From: Desmodus rotundus | Taxonomy: Eukaryota; Chordata; Mammalia; Chiroptera; Phyllostomidae | Direction: 5' to 3' | Assembly (NCBI RefSeq): GCF_022682495.2 | Contig: NC_071390.1 | Coordinates: 169,099,220-169,163,219 of the forward strand | DNA length: 64,000 nt | Part shown: positions 22,456 through 34,468 of the stretch, in pieces | Layout of the letters: each line of letters opens with the position of its first letter | How positions within the stretch are numbered: the first letter of the stretch is position 1 | The notes under the pieces: generated by a model | Seen by the model: only the letters and a program-made list of their open reading frames with translations | What the model was told of the DNA's origin: nothing | Database searches by the model: none | Position numbers and translations under genes: made by a program

Positions 22456-23895
22456 AGACAGAGTGTCATTGAGCTGGTATTGTGGTGGCGAGGCCAACAA
22501 CATCTAAAAGTAAACAAATATATTACAAGAGGTAGCTATCTTCAGGTCCCAACAAGCCATGTTATCTCAACTCAGTGTAGATAATTGGTCTAGATTCTGG
22601 AGTAACGTAAGAGGGAATGGCTGAAGGTGGGAGGGAGCAATTAAAGAAGGGGGTCAGGAAAAGCCTCTAGGAGCCCTCAGTCTACTAGAGAAGAAAGACT
22701 GGCGTGTGAAAAATGTCAATGACTAGGGTAGCAAATGTGTATATGCACACACACATATCTAGTACATATGTACTCACACACATAATGCACACAATGTCCA
22801 TGTTAGGGGGAAAATCGAAGCATCTTTGAGGGCTTCCCTGGTATCTTCTACAAGCCTCACGTGACATAGCAAGACAGGATCTGCAGCCTCGAAGCTCTGG
22901 AATGCCGTCCACCTAGCAGCCCCGCGGCAACAGTGGGTGCAACTGCAGTTTTACTGGACTGTGTGCACATGAACATGGGGCACGAGCAATGTCTCAAACA
23001 GTTTCTACAGGGTGTTTGTGAGTGGGATGGTCAGAAACACAGCACAAACTTTGAAAGGACCTGGCTAGTCCTACATCTTCGCATAGTGTGATGTTCTTGA
23101 CACTTGAGGGGAGGATCAGCAGAAGATGGAACTGTCTTCCGAGAGGCTGTCAGGGCTGGGGAGCTTAATTAAAGTGAAGGGTTTGGTGTGACCTAGCATA
23201 AGTGACAGTACGTTTCAGACAGTATCATCCTCTGAGATCTCGGTACGTGTGGAAAGGACCGCTTGCCATGTCTTGGGAGCTATGCTGTACAGAATGATAG
23301 TAACTGTGGGTTGTGTGCAATCCAGGATTACACTGTTGAAAGACTTTCTGAAGCCTTTTCCAGTTTTAATATATGACCATTTTGTGATTCATAATGGTTT
23401 TAATTTCAAAGATGGTACGAGTGATTTGTATACAAGAGTGACTGAAGTTATCCATAGAATAAAACTTTTCCTCTGTATTTGTCCTTGGAGTCATGGTAAC
23501 ATCGAGACAGCTCTTTTTTTCTGATAATTCTATACTTTATATAACTTTCTCATCTATACTGAAGTAGAATGAGGCTAGGTGCCAAATTGATGTCAGTATC
23601 TGTGGTAAACAAAGTTTGAAAGAGACATGCATGTCTATTTCAACTATAGGTGGAAAGAGACCATGTGGAAATACTCACAGATTCTAAGTTCACATGAGAA
23701 TTGGTGGCTATGTCAATAGCAATACGGCTCTGAAAATCTGCCTATTGCTAGAGTAAGAAGTTTTTATCGTGGTAAGGGAAACAGATAATGATGATAAAGA
23801 TTTTGTTAGGGAACAATAATTCTTTAAATAAATGCAAGAGGAATGAGATCAATTTCAGCCACTTAACACAGAAGCATCCGTTTGCCTTCTAAGCT
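22456..23895. other. Intergenic, nothing recognised
   Basis: No gene or repeat recognised apart from a short CA/TA-rich patch near 22740-22790. Confidence 0.4.
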
Positions 23896-23899
23896 TACA

Positions 23900-24035
23900 A
23901 ATAGATTTAAAGCTCCTTAATCATTGTGACAGCCTCCCGCTTTTTCTGCCCATCAGTATTGAGACCCTCAGTGTTCAACGTGGTAGCCTACACAGTAGGC
24001 ACCTTGTGCTATTTAAATTAGTGAAAATAAAATAA
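23900..24035 (+). repeat. L2 LINE 3' end, weak
   Basis: Diverged L2 3' wording: 'taaagctccttaatcattgt', 'ggtagcctacacagtaggca', then an A-rich tail. Low confidence. Confidence 0.35.
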
Positions 24036-24039
24036 AATG

Positions 24040-25545
24040 AGAAATAACATTCTTACCTCACTCCAGCTTCATTTCAAGTGTTAGACAGCTACCGGTAATT
24101 GCTGGTAATGTTGGACAGCACAGACCTAGAACAATTTTATCGCAGGACATACTATCAGTGAGGAAGAACACTGTTAGATTTACACAGTTGAAGCTAAAAA
24201 ATGTCGGTCAAATGAAGTGCTATTTAAATTTAATGCAATAGGGTACATTAGGGAAGGCCATTTACCCTCTACTGAGAAAGTTCCAGTTATATAAATGGAT
24301 TCCTGGGAATTGGTCCCTAAGATAAACTCTGTAGGGGCCTTAGGCAGTACTGGCCTTGAACTCTTAGTCCCAGGCAAGAAGAACCATGCTCTGGGCTCTG
24401 CCTTTTAGAGGGCAGCATCCTAGCTCTCCTCTCCAAGGGGCGGAAAATCTCTGGGACCAATGGGTATGTATGTTCCTGAAGAGCCTGCGTCCCCTTCCTA
24501 CTTCTAGACCTTGTCCAAGGTACCCAGGCTCCTGGAATTCCCTGATGGAAAATTCCCAAGGCAACTTTCAGGCCCGAAGCAGGCCTCTTCCCAGAATTGC
24601 CCTCCCACCTGGAGGTCCAAACAACTGCTCTGTGCACTCCTAGGTCCAAGGAGCGGCCAAGGGGTGTGGATAGAGCTTGGGTGAGTGGGCTGGGTGTCCA
24701 GGCATGCAGAAAGCCCCTCTTGTTCACGAATGGGACTGGCACAGGAAGCAAAGGGGTTGGCAATGTGTAAGCCAAGGACTGGGGGTGGGGGTGGGGCTGT
24801 CTCCTCCCACCATGTTTCAGGGTGGAGCTTCGAGGTATCTGAGGGCTCTGTACACAGGTCTGTCCTTACAGGTTGTTACTAACAAATGTTTCTTAAGGTA
24901 GGAGATTAGAATATATTTCACTTGTTAGCTTAATATACTCCTTGTAAATATTTGAACATAGGGTATGTGAGCCCTGGTCTTTCAAACCTTAAGGCACGGG
25001 CAGGCAGCCTTACACAGACGAGTATGTAACCGATTCAGCTGGCGTTTCTCGGCTAGTTTGCTCAATGTTGCTCTAACTAGTTATATATTGGATGTCACAG
25101 GGAAATTTCTTTTAGAAGACTACTGGTCCAGGGAAGCCCCAATGCATCCTTTGCAGGGACCAAAGCCAGAGCTGCTGAAGGCCAGAAAGGTGTCAGAGTC
25201 CCCTTTCCTGGTGAGAAACCTGCTCCAAGCTGTGCTGTCTTCTGAACAAATGAGACTACTTACGTTGTGGCAGGAGAAAGCCTGAAATCCCTTCCTGGGG
25301 AGTGAGATGGGAAGGCGATTACTTTCAATATAGTTGGTTTGGGACGCTTCCCTGGTCTCTCCTTTCTCCCAGGAAATTCAGCCCTGTCCAGCTCCCTCAC
25401 TCAGGCCGGGTCCTGACTCCTCCGGCGGAATTCGGGGCAGCCCCCGGGGGCGCACAGGGCAGCTTTGTCTAGAAGGCAGCCACGAAGGAGGGAGTGTACG
25501 TGAGGGTGGCCACTCAGGCTGGAGTTTGGACTAGAACTTTCTCCC
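24040..25545. other. Proximal upstream region of ADGRA3
   Basis: No repeat is recognised in the last 1.5 kb before the CpG island, which could reflect regulatory constraint. GC content rises from about 24400. Overlapping open frames on both strands at 24317-24901 are not recognisable proteins. Confidence 0.4.
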
Positions 25546-25873
25546 ATCCTCTCCACGAGTTACCGTAGCCCCTGCGTGGCCCCCACAACTCCTGCCCGGA
25601 GGCTGAGGGCGGGAGGGCAGGGCAGGGCCGGTAGCGCGCACCTCCTTCCCAGAGCCACGGGCGGCGGGTTGCGCGGAGAGGGGAGGAGACGAGGAGGAGG
25701 CGGTGGCAGAGGAGGAGGTGGGTGGGGAGGGGCCCTGCAGGCCAGGGTTGGAGGCGGCTGCGACGTTGGAGGAAGCTGCGATCCCGCCGGGCTGTAGAGC
25801 GGTGCTGGGACCCACTCCGCTGTGACCCCGCGGCTCCCCAGAGGCCGAGCGCGGCTGCAGGAGACAAAGGAGC

Positions 25874-25978
25874 ATGCTGGCGCCGAGGAGGGCGCGTCCT
25901 CCGGCAGCCATGAGGCTCAGGGCGCCACTGGGCCCACGCCTTGTCCCTGCCAACCCGGGTGCCGGGCCCGCCTGCTAG
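25874..25978 (+). other. Upstream ORF in ADGRA3 5' leader
   Basis: An ATG at 25874 opens a 34-codon frame ending in TAG at 25976-25978, 42 nt before the ADGRA3 ATG. A second in-frame ATG at 25910 has G at -3. If transcription starts upstream of 25874, scanning ribosomes would meet this frame first, and it could damp or regulate receptor translation. Whether it is in the mRNA depends on the unknown start site. No peptide function is inferred. Confidence 0.5.
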
Positions 25979-26020
25979 GCCAGCGCACTGCCGCTCGGCC
26001 AGCAGGCCCCGGCCCGCAGC

Positions 26021-26265
26021 ATGGAGCAGCCCGGGCGCCTGCGGGGCCGCCTAGCGCCTCCGCCAGTGCTGCTACCGCTGGCGCTGCTGGCGCTGCTGGG
26101 AGGTGGCCGTGGCTCCGAGGCACTTCCCCCGGGTTGCAAGCACGACGGGCGGCCCCGAGCGGCCGGCAGGGCGGCGGGTGCTGCCGAGGGCAAGGTGGTG
26201 TGCAGCAGTCTGGAGCTCGCGCAGGTCCTGCCCCCGGACACGCTGCCCAACCGCACCGTTACCCT
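26021..26265 (+). CDS. ADGRA3: ADGRA3 (GPR125) exon 1, coding part
   Basis: Encodes residues 1-81 and two bases of codon 82 of adhesion G-protein-coupled receptor A3, an orphan plasma-membrane receptor linked in vertebrates to Dishevelled and planar-cell-polarity Wnt signalling. The ATG has A at -3 and G at +4, a strong context. Residues 1-33 form a signal peptide: a basic start with R6, R8 and R10, then a Leu-rich core at about 16-26. The mature part has the 'GCKHDGRPR' segment (C39), a second Cys at 61 in 'GKVVCSSLELAQVLPPD', and a glycosylation sequon at N77, forming the cap before the leucine-rich repeats. It matches the human receptor closely from residue 38 onward. The exon ends 'accct' before the donor 'gtgagt'; reading on gives an immediate TGA, supporting splicing here. 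Confidence 0.95.
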
Positions 26266-28334
26266 GTGAGTAGCCCTCGCTCCCGGGACTCGCCCTCCGG
26301 TGCTTTCTAGTCGCGCTGTTGCTCTCGGTGCAAACTTTGGAGAGGGTCCTGTGGGCACCCACGCGCCTTTGTGTAAATGTAGCTTCAGGCAAGGGTGCTG
26401 ATGGGTGGAGGGATTGGCTTGGGCACATTTGGAGGAAGGCAAATGAATCTGCTTCTGAGGTGCCTTCTTGCTCCGCTAGTTTGCAAAGTAAAACTTTTCA
26501 GGTTCCCCAGCGAGCCCCGAGCTGTCCAGGAGCAGTGCTTCTGTCGCGGCGCGTTGCCACGTGAGGATGCGAGTAAACATGCACACTTGGCAGAATTACA
26601 GTTCATTCATCCAGAGCTCGGGCTTCCACAAAACTGCACTTCATTCCAAGCGCCTACTCTTAACTCTGTGCACGTTAAGTTACACTCAGATGCCAGTTTG
26701 CAGCCTAACAAAACAACAGAACAACACTGGACTCAGAACGCCCCTTTGTGTGATTCCCCCAACCCCTAGATTATTGATTAGCCATTTACTATCTTCGTTT
26801 TATTACGGTTAAAGAGACCTTTTTAAAACTGAGTTGTTATGAAGGGCTGGAAACATATTTGAGACGAAGCCTAGCACTTGCCAGCTCGGTTTTCGCGTGT
26901 GAGGGCTCAGAGTTAAAAGCCGAGAACTTTGGAATTGAACACTGTGGGTTTGTTAGCCTTCCAATTTGAGGGTTTGTTTTTCGGACTGAGTTGCCACCTG
27001 GAAGGTAAAAGTTTTTGGTCTCAACTCAGTGTGTGCTGAGATCCACGGTCCAGTTTTGGGTGGTTCTGCGCATTCCAGCTGGACAGCTGGCCCCAGTGAG
27101 TCTTGATTTTATTTTCTGAACTTTGAATTAGTTTGGGGAAGCTTTAATGGATTCCTAATGGATCTTTTATTGAAGTGAAATATGAGTCCCTTGGCTCCCC
27201 ATCCCCCCATGTTGTTTTGGTTGGTTTTCTTAAAAAAAAAAAGAAAAACACCCCCAAAACCAAAACCGGAACACCAAGGCTGCCACTATACTATTGAACA
27301 TAAAGGCCAGGGGAGCAGTATGACCCATGAAACACTGAAATTGTGGTTTCTGATTTAACCCAAACTAAGCAGGATATTGGGTAAGGTAAGTGTAAATCTC
27401 ATTACTAACCCCTTTGCTCTTCATTTCCTTTTGTTTGAATTCCGAAAGGTTTCCCACTGGAAAATGGGTGTGTGGGTGTGTGTTTCTGTTTATGGAGGCA
27501 TCAAAATGGGTAAACTAGTTTTTGTTTTGTTTGACTCCTTCACCAACCAACACTTGACCATTTGGTAGGGGCAGCAGCTGTATTTACTTATTTCTGAGCC
27601 AGAGTCTTTGAAGTGCAAGTTTGGGGTATGGACCTTAATTTCAGTGTGGAGCCAACTGGAGAAAACCTCTGTGTTGGAGATGCCCCCCCCCCACCCCTTG
27701 CTACTCTGGAGAAATTAGTCATTGGCCTTTTGGGTTCTGGGTCAGTGGCACTTAAGTTGATTCAAGTTTAGGTCGAGTTTTTCTGAAATCTCAGCAGTTC
27801 CAACAGGATTGATCAACTACTTGTAAATTGTTGATTTTGCTTTGTAGAAAGAAAAAGAAAAAGAAATGTAGAAAATCACTTTTTAGCATACTATCAGTTA
27901 AGCTATTTTACCGGATTTCTTGCGTGCTCCTTCACAGTAAGTGCCTTTAAAATGTCATTTGTACCAATTTTTTTGCACCTTGATGTTCTTTAGATGAAAT
28001 AGAGATTAATAAAAATGTATTTACTTAATGGCAGGAACTTATAATTCATTTAAGGATCAAATAGAGCTGATGTTCTGGATGAAGATGGTCCACGGTAGAG
28101 CTGGCAGAGGGTCTTTTAGGCCGGTTCCTTCACTCTCATGACTTGCCCAAGTTGTCACAGTGAATGAATAGTGGGAGGTTCACATTCCAGATTCTTGTCC
28201 TGCAGCTCTGATGCTCCCCATCTTTCTCCCCATTGCCCTCCTTTTTCTTTTGAGTTCAACACAGTTTTTGTTGAGTGGTTCCTTAGGTAGCAGGCAGCAA
28301 GCACGCTGAGGTTTGGACCGGGTGGTAGTTTCTT

Positions 28335-28765
28335 AGAGCTGCGGCCAATTCCCACAAACTGGTAGCTGAAAATACTTTTCTTCTCTCCCAGTTCCGGAGG
28401 CCTAAAGTCTGAAATTGAGGTGTCAGCAGGGCCATGATCCTTCCCAAGTCCCTAGGAGAACCCTTGCTTCTGTAAGCTTCTGACCTTCCTGGGATTGTAG
28501 CAGATGAACTGCCATCTCTGCCTGTCTCCCCATGGCTTTCTTCCCTCTCTTTGAAATGCTCTCCCCTTCTCTTACAAGGACTACCAGTTACTGGATTTCG
28601 TGCTTCCCCTGAGTCCCGGATGATCCCGTCTCATGACTCGTAACTTCATTACATCTGCAGTGACTCTTTCCAAATAAGGTCACTTTTAAAAATACCAGAA
28701 GTTAGGACTTGGACACACTTTTTGGTACACACTATTCAAATCAGCGCTGAATACAAATATAAACT
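28335..28765 (-). mobile_element. MaLR LTR (MLT1/MST-like)
   Basis: Antisense MaLR wording: 'ccacaaactggtagctgaaa', 'agttccggaggcctaaagtc', 'tgaaattgaggtgtcagca', 'ttccaaataaggtcactttt' and 'agaagttaggacttgg'. No internal sequence remains. Confidence 0.65.
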
Positions 28766-31700
28766 TGGTCTTTCTTCACCAGGGACTTGGGGAGACGTTT
28801 GGGGAGAAAGATTCATGGATAAGTCTCAGAACATGGTAAATGCTCCAATACTGGGGTGTGCATGTAGCAAAAGGAACCCAGAGCAAGGCATCCCAGACCT
28901 CCCTGGGGCACAGTTGGTGGGATTGAGGATCAGAGGGTCCTGATCCAATATAAGAAGATTGAGAAAGGTAATTGTGAAGGAAACGGTGAGGGGAAGAAAT
29001 GAGGGGGTGGAAGGTGGGGACCCCAGCCTGCCCACCTGATTGGAGGAGGGCAGTGTGGCTTGCAATGCTACACAGTTGCTGTTGCTACAATGTCAATGGC
29101 AGGTGACCGCTGCCCTGAGTGGTGAGAGGGACGGCTGTAGGTACCAGCTGGAGAACAGGCAGGCGCTCTGGTTTGAGTTTTAACCTCTTAGGTGTGGCCA
29201 ACTGGGGGTTGAGAGGATGGCGAGGATAGGATAGGATTTACTATTATTTATTTTAATAATGAAGAAAGGCTATTTCTACTTAGTGGATGAACTGGACTTA
29301 AACAGCCTGAAGCTCAGGCTGTTCAGCTGTCTTCACGAACAGCACTCATTTCCAAAGCCACATTTAAGGAGAGTTCTAGCAGAAATTCTTGGCGTGACCA
29401 CACTTGTCTCCGCATCTCATGCAGCCTTTTGGATTACAGGATTAAGTTGCATTGATTATTTTTGCACACACATTGAGTAAAAACTTAACCACATTGAATG
29501 TTTTTGTTAGGAATATAGTAAACAATTTAAATTTCCATGTTTTATGTGAAGTGCTGCTCAGTATTTTAAGTTTTAAAATTTGTGAAGACTTCAGTGATAG
29601 AAAATTTTACAAATTTAGCCCTTGCTTTTCCAAATGTGGGTGTTTTCCTCACGATGCTACCTGGTGGTTCTAGACAAAGTGTTTTACTTTTTTTTTTTTT
29701 TAATGATTTGTCAAGTAACTCAGTGACAAAGTCCAGATTTTTCTCAGACTGTTTAACAGACTAAAAACACTGTGTGAATTTGGTTTTTACTTATAAAACG
29801 TTATGTGTATTTGCTATCGACCCTGATAACTGGACATTACCGGTGTGTCCAGCTCTGTGCCAGGCACAGAAAATGGAATGCTTGCATTGTTCAGAAGCGA
29901 CTGAGTTGGAGGGGACGGATTTCCACCAAAGAAGAAGGCATTTAGGGAACAATTATGGAAGGCCTGTCATGAAGTAATAAACCCCGTACTGCTGACTGTT
30001 TAAATGTTTTAGGAGGCCTGACAAGGGGAGAGACCAGTGGGGTTCTGAAGGCCCTGGAAGATTGTTTGTTTTCCTGAAGGGAGGATTGGAGCTTGGCTTG
30101 AGGGTGGGAGCTCTGGGACTGGGTTGGGGAGAGGGCAGTCCCGGGTTACAGTGAGGGCTGGTGATGGGCTGGCCCCATGGAGGTGGGCAGATGGTTTCCG
30201 GAGCCAGTGGTTATACATGGTATTTAAAACCTGCCCCTGGGTAAGATCACTTAGGGGCAAGTGTGTGGCAGGGAGGAGGAGGTGGCCCCAGCAGAAGCAC
30301 ACTGGGGCAGGGCAGGGTCCTGAGAAGGAGCCGTGTCGAGGTGGGGAGCTACCTGAATATATCTGGTCATAGAAGCCCAGAGAAGTTCAAGTTTGAAGGC
30401 AGGAGTGGGCGCCCCAGTTGAGAAATGCTGAGAGATCAAGAACAGTTAGACCAAAAGTTGACCACCAGGGTTGACAGCCTGGAGCCCTGGTGCCCACCAT
30501 GTGCAATATCCATGGACCAGAGGCCAGAGGAGGCAGGTTGGGGTGGCTTGAAGGGAGAATGGGATGAGAATGGTGGTCCTAGCACCTAGGTGAGGATGAA
30601 GTTTGGTGTGATAGAAGAAACAGGTTTCTTCGGAAGGAGTGAGTGTTGGAGGACGTATGAATTCTGAATACAGTCGGCAGTACTACAGGAGAGGAAGAAG
30701 TGGAGGATGGGAGGTGAGATGGGCTGGGAGCTGGTGTACTTGGAGGGCTGGGCTTTTGGGGGCAGCAGGGAAGGTGGTGAGCAGGAGTGAAAAGGCAGGT
30801 AGGCAGGCAGGTGGGAGGGCAAGGGAGCACAGGTGTGGGGAAGAGGGAGTTCCTGTGCCTTTGCTGTTATTTTCTCAGAGACACAGAGGCTGGGCAAGGC
30901 AGGAAGGGAGCTGGTAGGTGGTGAAAGAGCAGTGGGGTGGTCCTTCTGGAAAGTGGGAAAGTGAGCATACTGGGATTGCAGAAATGTCAACAGGGTGGTG
31001 GCATGTCCACTTTTGGCTTGAGATCAGATTCAAAGGGAGGCGGTCACCCAGGTATTGCTCTCCAGCTACATTCAGCCTAGAAGGGCGAATAGTTGGGATC
31101 AGCCAGGCTGTGGCTTTGCCAGGTGAACACAACAGAGGGAGAGAGGAGCAAGGTGATTTTCACAAATAGCCCAGCAAGGTGCTGAGGCCTGAATTCCTTC
31201 CCATGGTCAAAGGTAACGTTTCTACATGTGAATTCAAAGTCTTAAAGTCTTACATACCTGTGGAGCCTCATTTCCCTTATTTCCAACACTTAGCACAAAA
31301 ATACTATTTCTTTCCGGCACATCGACTGAGGTACTATTATATTGTAGTGCTGAGTGCTAGGGGTTTGGGGATAAGAAGATGTGCTTCTTTCACTCAAGGA
31401 TCAGGCTTATCCACAGATTCTCTGCTTAACCAGAGTGTGCCTCATTGTCCCTGAGCAGAGTTTGTACTTTGCATCCCGTGCACCTTGGCTACATTGCCAC
31501 TCTTGCCTTGAGCCCCTGCTCCACAAAATTCTGGGTCCTTCACCATCCAACGCAGCTGCTGTGAACTCTTCTGTCTCTCTTCCGCAGTTTTGATCCCTAG
31601 CTTCTCTGAACCCAGGCAGGGCTTGTCGTCTGCGCCCTCATGTTACTTATATGATGCTGATGTTACTTCCGTAACACCCATCCCCTGGGAGGGAAGGACT

Positions 31701-32361
31701 GGGAGGCCTATCTTAGCAAGTGCCTGCCGTCCGTGTGGGAATGAACTTGATCTTTATTGACACGAGTAATGCTGACAAAGATACAGCTGTGTGGTGGGAG
31801 GGCAGGGCAGGCAGAGGGGTGGAAGAGGGATACAGATTCCAGTTTCTACCCCATTATGGCAAATGAGAACATTTATTTATTGAGTTTAGGCCAGCATTTC
31901 TTAGCTCTGGGGTCCCCAATTCTAAAGTGGGCACATCAACTCCATTCGCAGTTTCCTGTGACCCGGGTGATCTTACATGTGTGCTGAGCACACCCCTGAG
32001 ACAGTCTGGGAGCCAGTTGCTCAGAAATGGTGCGGCATTTTGGGCACACTTAGGCGTTTGGTCAGTGAATGCAAGTGTTAAGTTTTTCCAATATGATGGG
32101 AAAGTTTTGCATGACTCCGCCTTGGAATCCTGTTGCTTCTTGCCTGCTTACAGCCCTCCAGCATCGGGAACGTCTGGGAGAAGTCGGTGGGTTTGGCAGT
32201 GGCCCAGAAATCAAAACACCAGAAGCAGATGGACACAGGAACGTTTGGGAAGTGTTGCCCCAATCTAGTTACAGCTTCTGTTTCCAGGAGTCTGTAAAGA
32301 TGGTTAAAAATAAAGCAAACAAACACAACACAAAAAACTGGAGTAAAAACCCTTCAAAGTA

Positions 32362-32681
32362 CCCATATTTTGTTGTGTATAACGTGCTCCCGTGTATAAT
32401 GAGCACCCATGTTTTTGGGCGCCCAGATTTTCAGGGGGAAAAAACTTTTGTTTAATTTTTTAACTCAATTATTTATTTATATTTAGATACTTGTCTTTTG
32501 TATTATAAAGGAGTTTTAGCATTTATTTTTGAACATATTATGGTACAAGAAATTGTATGTGACAAATAATTACAAAGCACAAGAACAGATACAAGGTATT
32601 TCAGGCAGTACCCATGTATAATGTGCACCCTTACTTTTTGCTCAAAAATTTGGGCAAAAAAATGTGCATGGCAAAATGCAA
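32362..32681. mobile_element. TA-flanked inverted-repeat DNA transposon, copy 2
   Basis: Left end 'cccatattttgttgtgtata', right end 'tgtgcatggcaaaatgcaa', flanked by TA at 32360-32361 and 32682-32683. It shares the sub-terminal motifs 'tgtataatgtgcaccc' and 'aaaaatttgggcaaaaaa' with the 60255 copy. Non-coding. Confidence 0.65.
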
Positions 32682-33779
32682 TAACTCAGAAAATGACACG
32701 GTGAAGTTTCCTCCAAGAGTATTCAGTGACTCTTTCCCCGTTCAGCTGCGTCTCTGAAGGCACTTGTTTTCTTTGTTGGCCTGTTCCTGTGGAGAAATCT
32801 TAAAAGGCCAGAGAACATCACCAGGTTATTGATGTGCGAACATGTTGCTCAAACACATAAAAATTAGGCTACAGAGTTCTTTCCATTTTAGTATCTTATT
32901 AACTCGGTTTTTGCAAAGATTAGGAAGCCGTAGATGCAGACGTGCTCGGGGAGTTTTTGTTGCCTGACTCCGTTTATTTTGAAACTTAACATCATTTTAG
33001 TGGTTTCTGTATATGGGTTAGCTTTGTGTTTATGTTCCAATGCAGGCGATTTTAGTCCGAAGAGGGAGTGTTAATAAAGCAAGCAATATATCTCCCAAGC
33101 TTGCTGCTTCTTCCGTAATGAAATGTTTTAGAAATTTTGCACCTCTGGGAAGGGAGTGTCCTGCCTGTAGGCGTGGGGTGGGACAGAGACTAGCAGGCCC
33201 CTCCCAGGAGGCACACGTCTGTCTCGGCCACTTGCAGGACCACGGTGGACCCCTTGCACAGAGGGAGCTTTTCACCCAGGGAAGCATTGCTTGTGCTCCG
33301 AGCCTTCCTGTCCAGGGAACAAATAGGAGTTTAAGGGAGATTGGTGTAAGAAGAATCCAGAACAACTCCCGCCCTCACCCAACACTCTGGTCTGCTCTTC
33401 CTCTGTCTGCAACCCCAAGCCCAGGTGGGAATCTGCCCTCCTCACGCAGCAGGGGCTGTCCAAAGGCCAGAACTCACTTTGGACATTTGCTCTTCTCCGG
33501 TGTGGCCTGCTTGATAATTCATACCCTAGATATTTAAACTGCTTGCATTTGCATTCGTCCTGCAAATCATGGCCCACTGCCTGCTCTGCCTGTTGTGGAC
33601 TCAGGTGAGCTTCTGTGACTTGTCGTCTCTGGGCGTGACTTTTTGTGGTGGAAGGTGGTTATTAAACCAGTTTTATCCTAGTCTTGTGTGCTGGTATCGC
33701 TTTCGGGGACTCTGCCTCTTGTCTTCTGGCTATATAATATGTGTCAGGTGTCTCTCAGGTTAGCCATCTGGCTCTTTTT

Positions 33780-33984
33780 TTTTTTCTTTAAGATTTTATT
33801 TATCTATTTTTAAGAGAGGGGAAGGGAGGGAGAAAGAGAGGGACAGAAACATGATCAGTTGCCTGCTTACTCCCCTAACCCGGGAGTGGCCCACATCCTG
33901 AGCTTGTGCCCTGACTGAGAATCTAACAGGCAACCTGTTGGTTTGCAGACCAGCGCTCAATCCACTTAGCCACACCAGCCAGGG
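33780..33984 (-). mobile_element. Ves SINE
   Basis: Antisense copy starting 'aagattttatttatctattt' and ending with the tRNA-like head 'tagccacaccagccaggg'. A 16-bp target duplication flanks it: 'ccatctggctcttttt' at 33764-33779 and 'ccacctggctcttttt' at 33985-34000, with one mismatch, indicating a fairly young insertion. Confidence 0.9.
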
Positions 33985-34354
33985 CCACCTGGCTCTTTTT
34001 GATGAGATTTAACTTGCATCTTCCTCCATTGTCTTCTGCTAAGACAGCAAGAGATAGGCAAGTAACTGGTGGGTTTTTAGAAATTATTAAAGGCACTGGA
34101 TTTCTAAAGGGAAATTTGCAAAGCCTGGCTTAGGAACAACCTTGCTGAAGTGACCATCATTGCTTTCCCCTCCTGTCCATGGGCCAGGCACAGAGCTGGC
34201 TGGGCGAACAAGGTGAAGGGATTAAGCAGCAAGCAAACAAAAAAACCCCTCCTAGACACAGATAACAGGATAGTGATCACCTGTAACCCGTAACCTGGTT
34301 GGTGAATTTGCTGTTGAGGTTTCCAGGCTAGTGTTAGTAGTTCGCCTGCCTGGA

Positions 34355-34468
34355 CCCTCCTGCTCTAATTTCATTGTTTAAGTATGGGGCCTGGAAGCTG
34401 GTATTTTTTCAGAGCTCTGCAGGTGATTCTGATGTCTCCTGGGTTGAGAAGCTGTTGTTTAGCAGCCC
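34355..34468. mobile_element. MER5A-like hAT-Charlie fragment
   Basis: Diverged wording such as 'gtatggggcctggaagctgg', 'gcaggtgattctgatgtctc' and 'gggttgagaagctgttg' follows the MER5A core ('ggggcctgagaatttgcat', 'caggtgatgctgatgct', 'tttgagaaccac'). Confidence 0.55.

Larger units (their letters stand above)
25550..26310 (+). promoter_or_regulatory. ADGRA3: CpG-island promoter of ADGRA3
   Basis: A sharp block of GC-rich, CpG-dense DNA surrounds the first exon, in contrast to AT-rich flanks. It contains a GC-box-like 'gggcggg' at 25607-25613 and a long purine-rich tract at about 25676-25735. No TATA box sits at a sensible distance from the start codon, as is usual for dispersed CpG-island promoters. 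The transcription start site cannot be read from sequence alone. It probably lies within the island upstream of 26021. An upstream ORF (25874-25978) and a divergent antisense ORF (25531-25911) lie inside. Confidence 0.8.

Noticed and set aside
24317..24901. Overlapping open frames on both strands upstream of the promoter
   Set aside because: Several frames are open at once, which points to low stop density in GC-richer sequence; no recognisable protein motif.
1..25500. Possible exons of the neighbouring gene expected upstream of ADGRA3 (GBA3 in other mammals)
   Set aside because: No glycosidase-like coding segment was seen; in human that gene lies well over 100 kb away in divergent orientation, so it should not reach this window.
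25822..26310. 162-codon + strand frame overlapping ADGRA3 exon 1
   Set aside because: It begins at GTG, not ATG, is a different frame from the receptor, and its Ala/Arg/Pro-rich sequence is what GC-rich islands give by chance.
33040..33537. 165-codon + strand open frame in intron 1, the longest outside the CpG island
   Set aside because: The composition looks random, there is no domain or signal peptide, and another frame is also open on the opposite strand (33030-33365). It is probably chance in a GC-richer patch.
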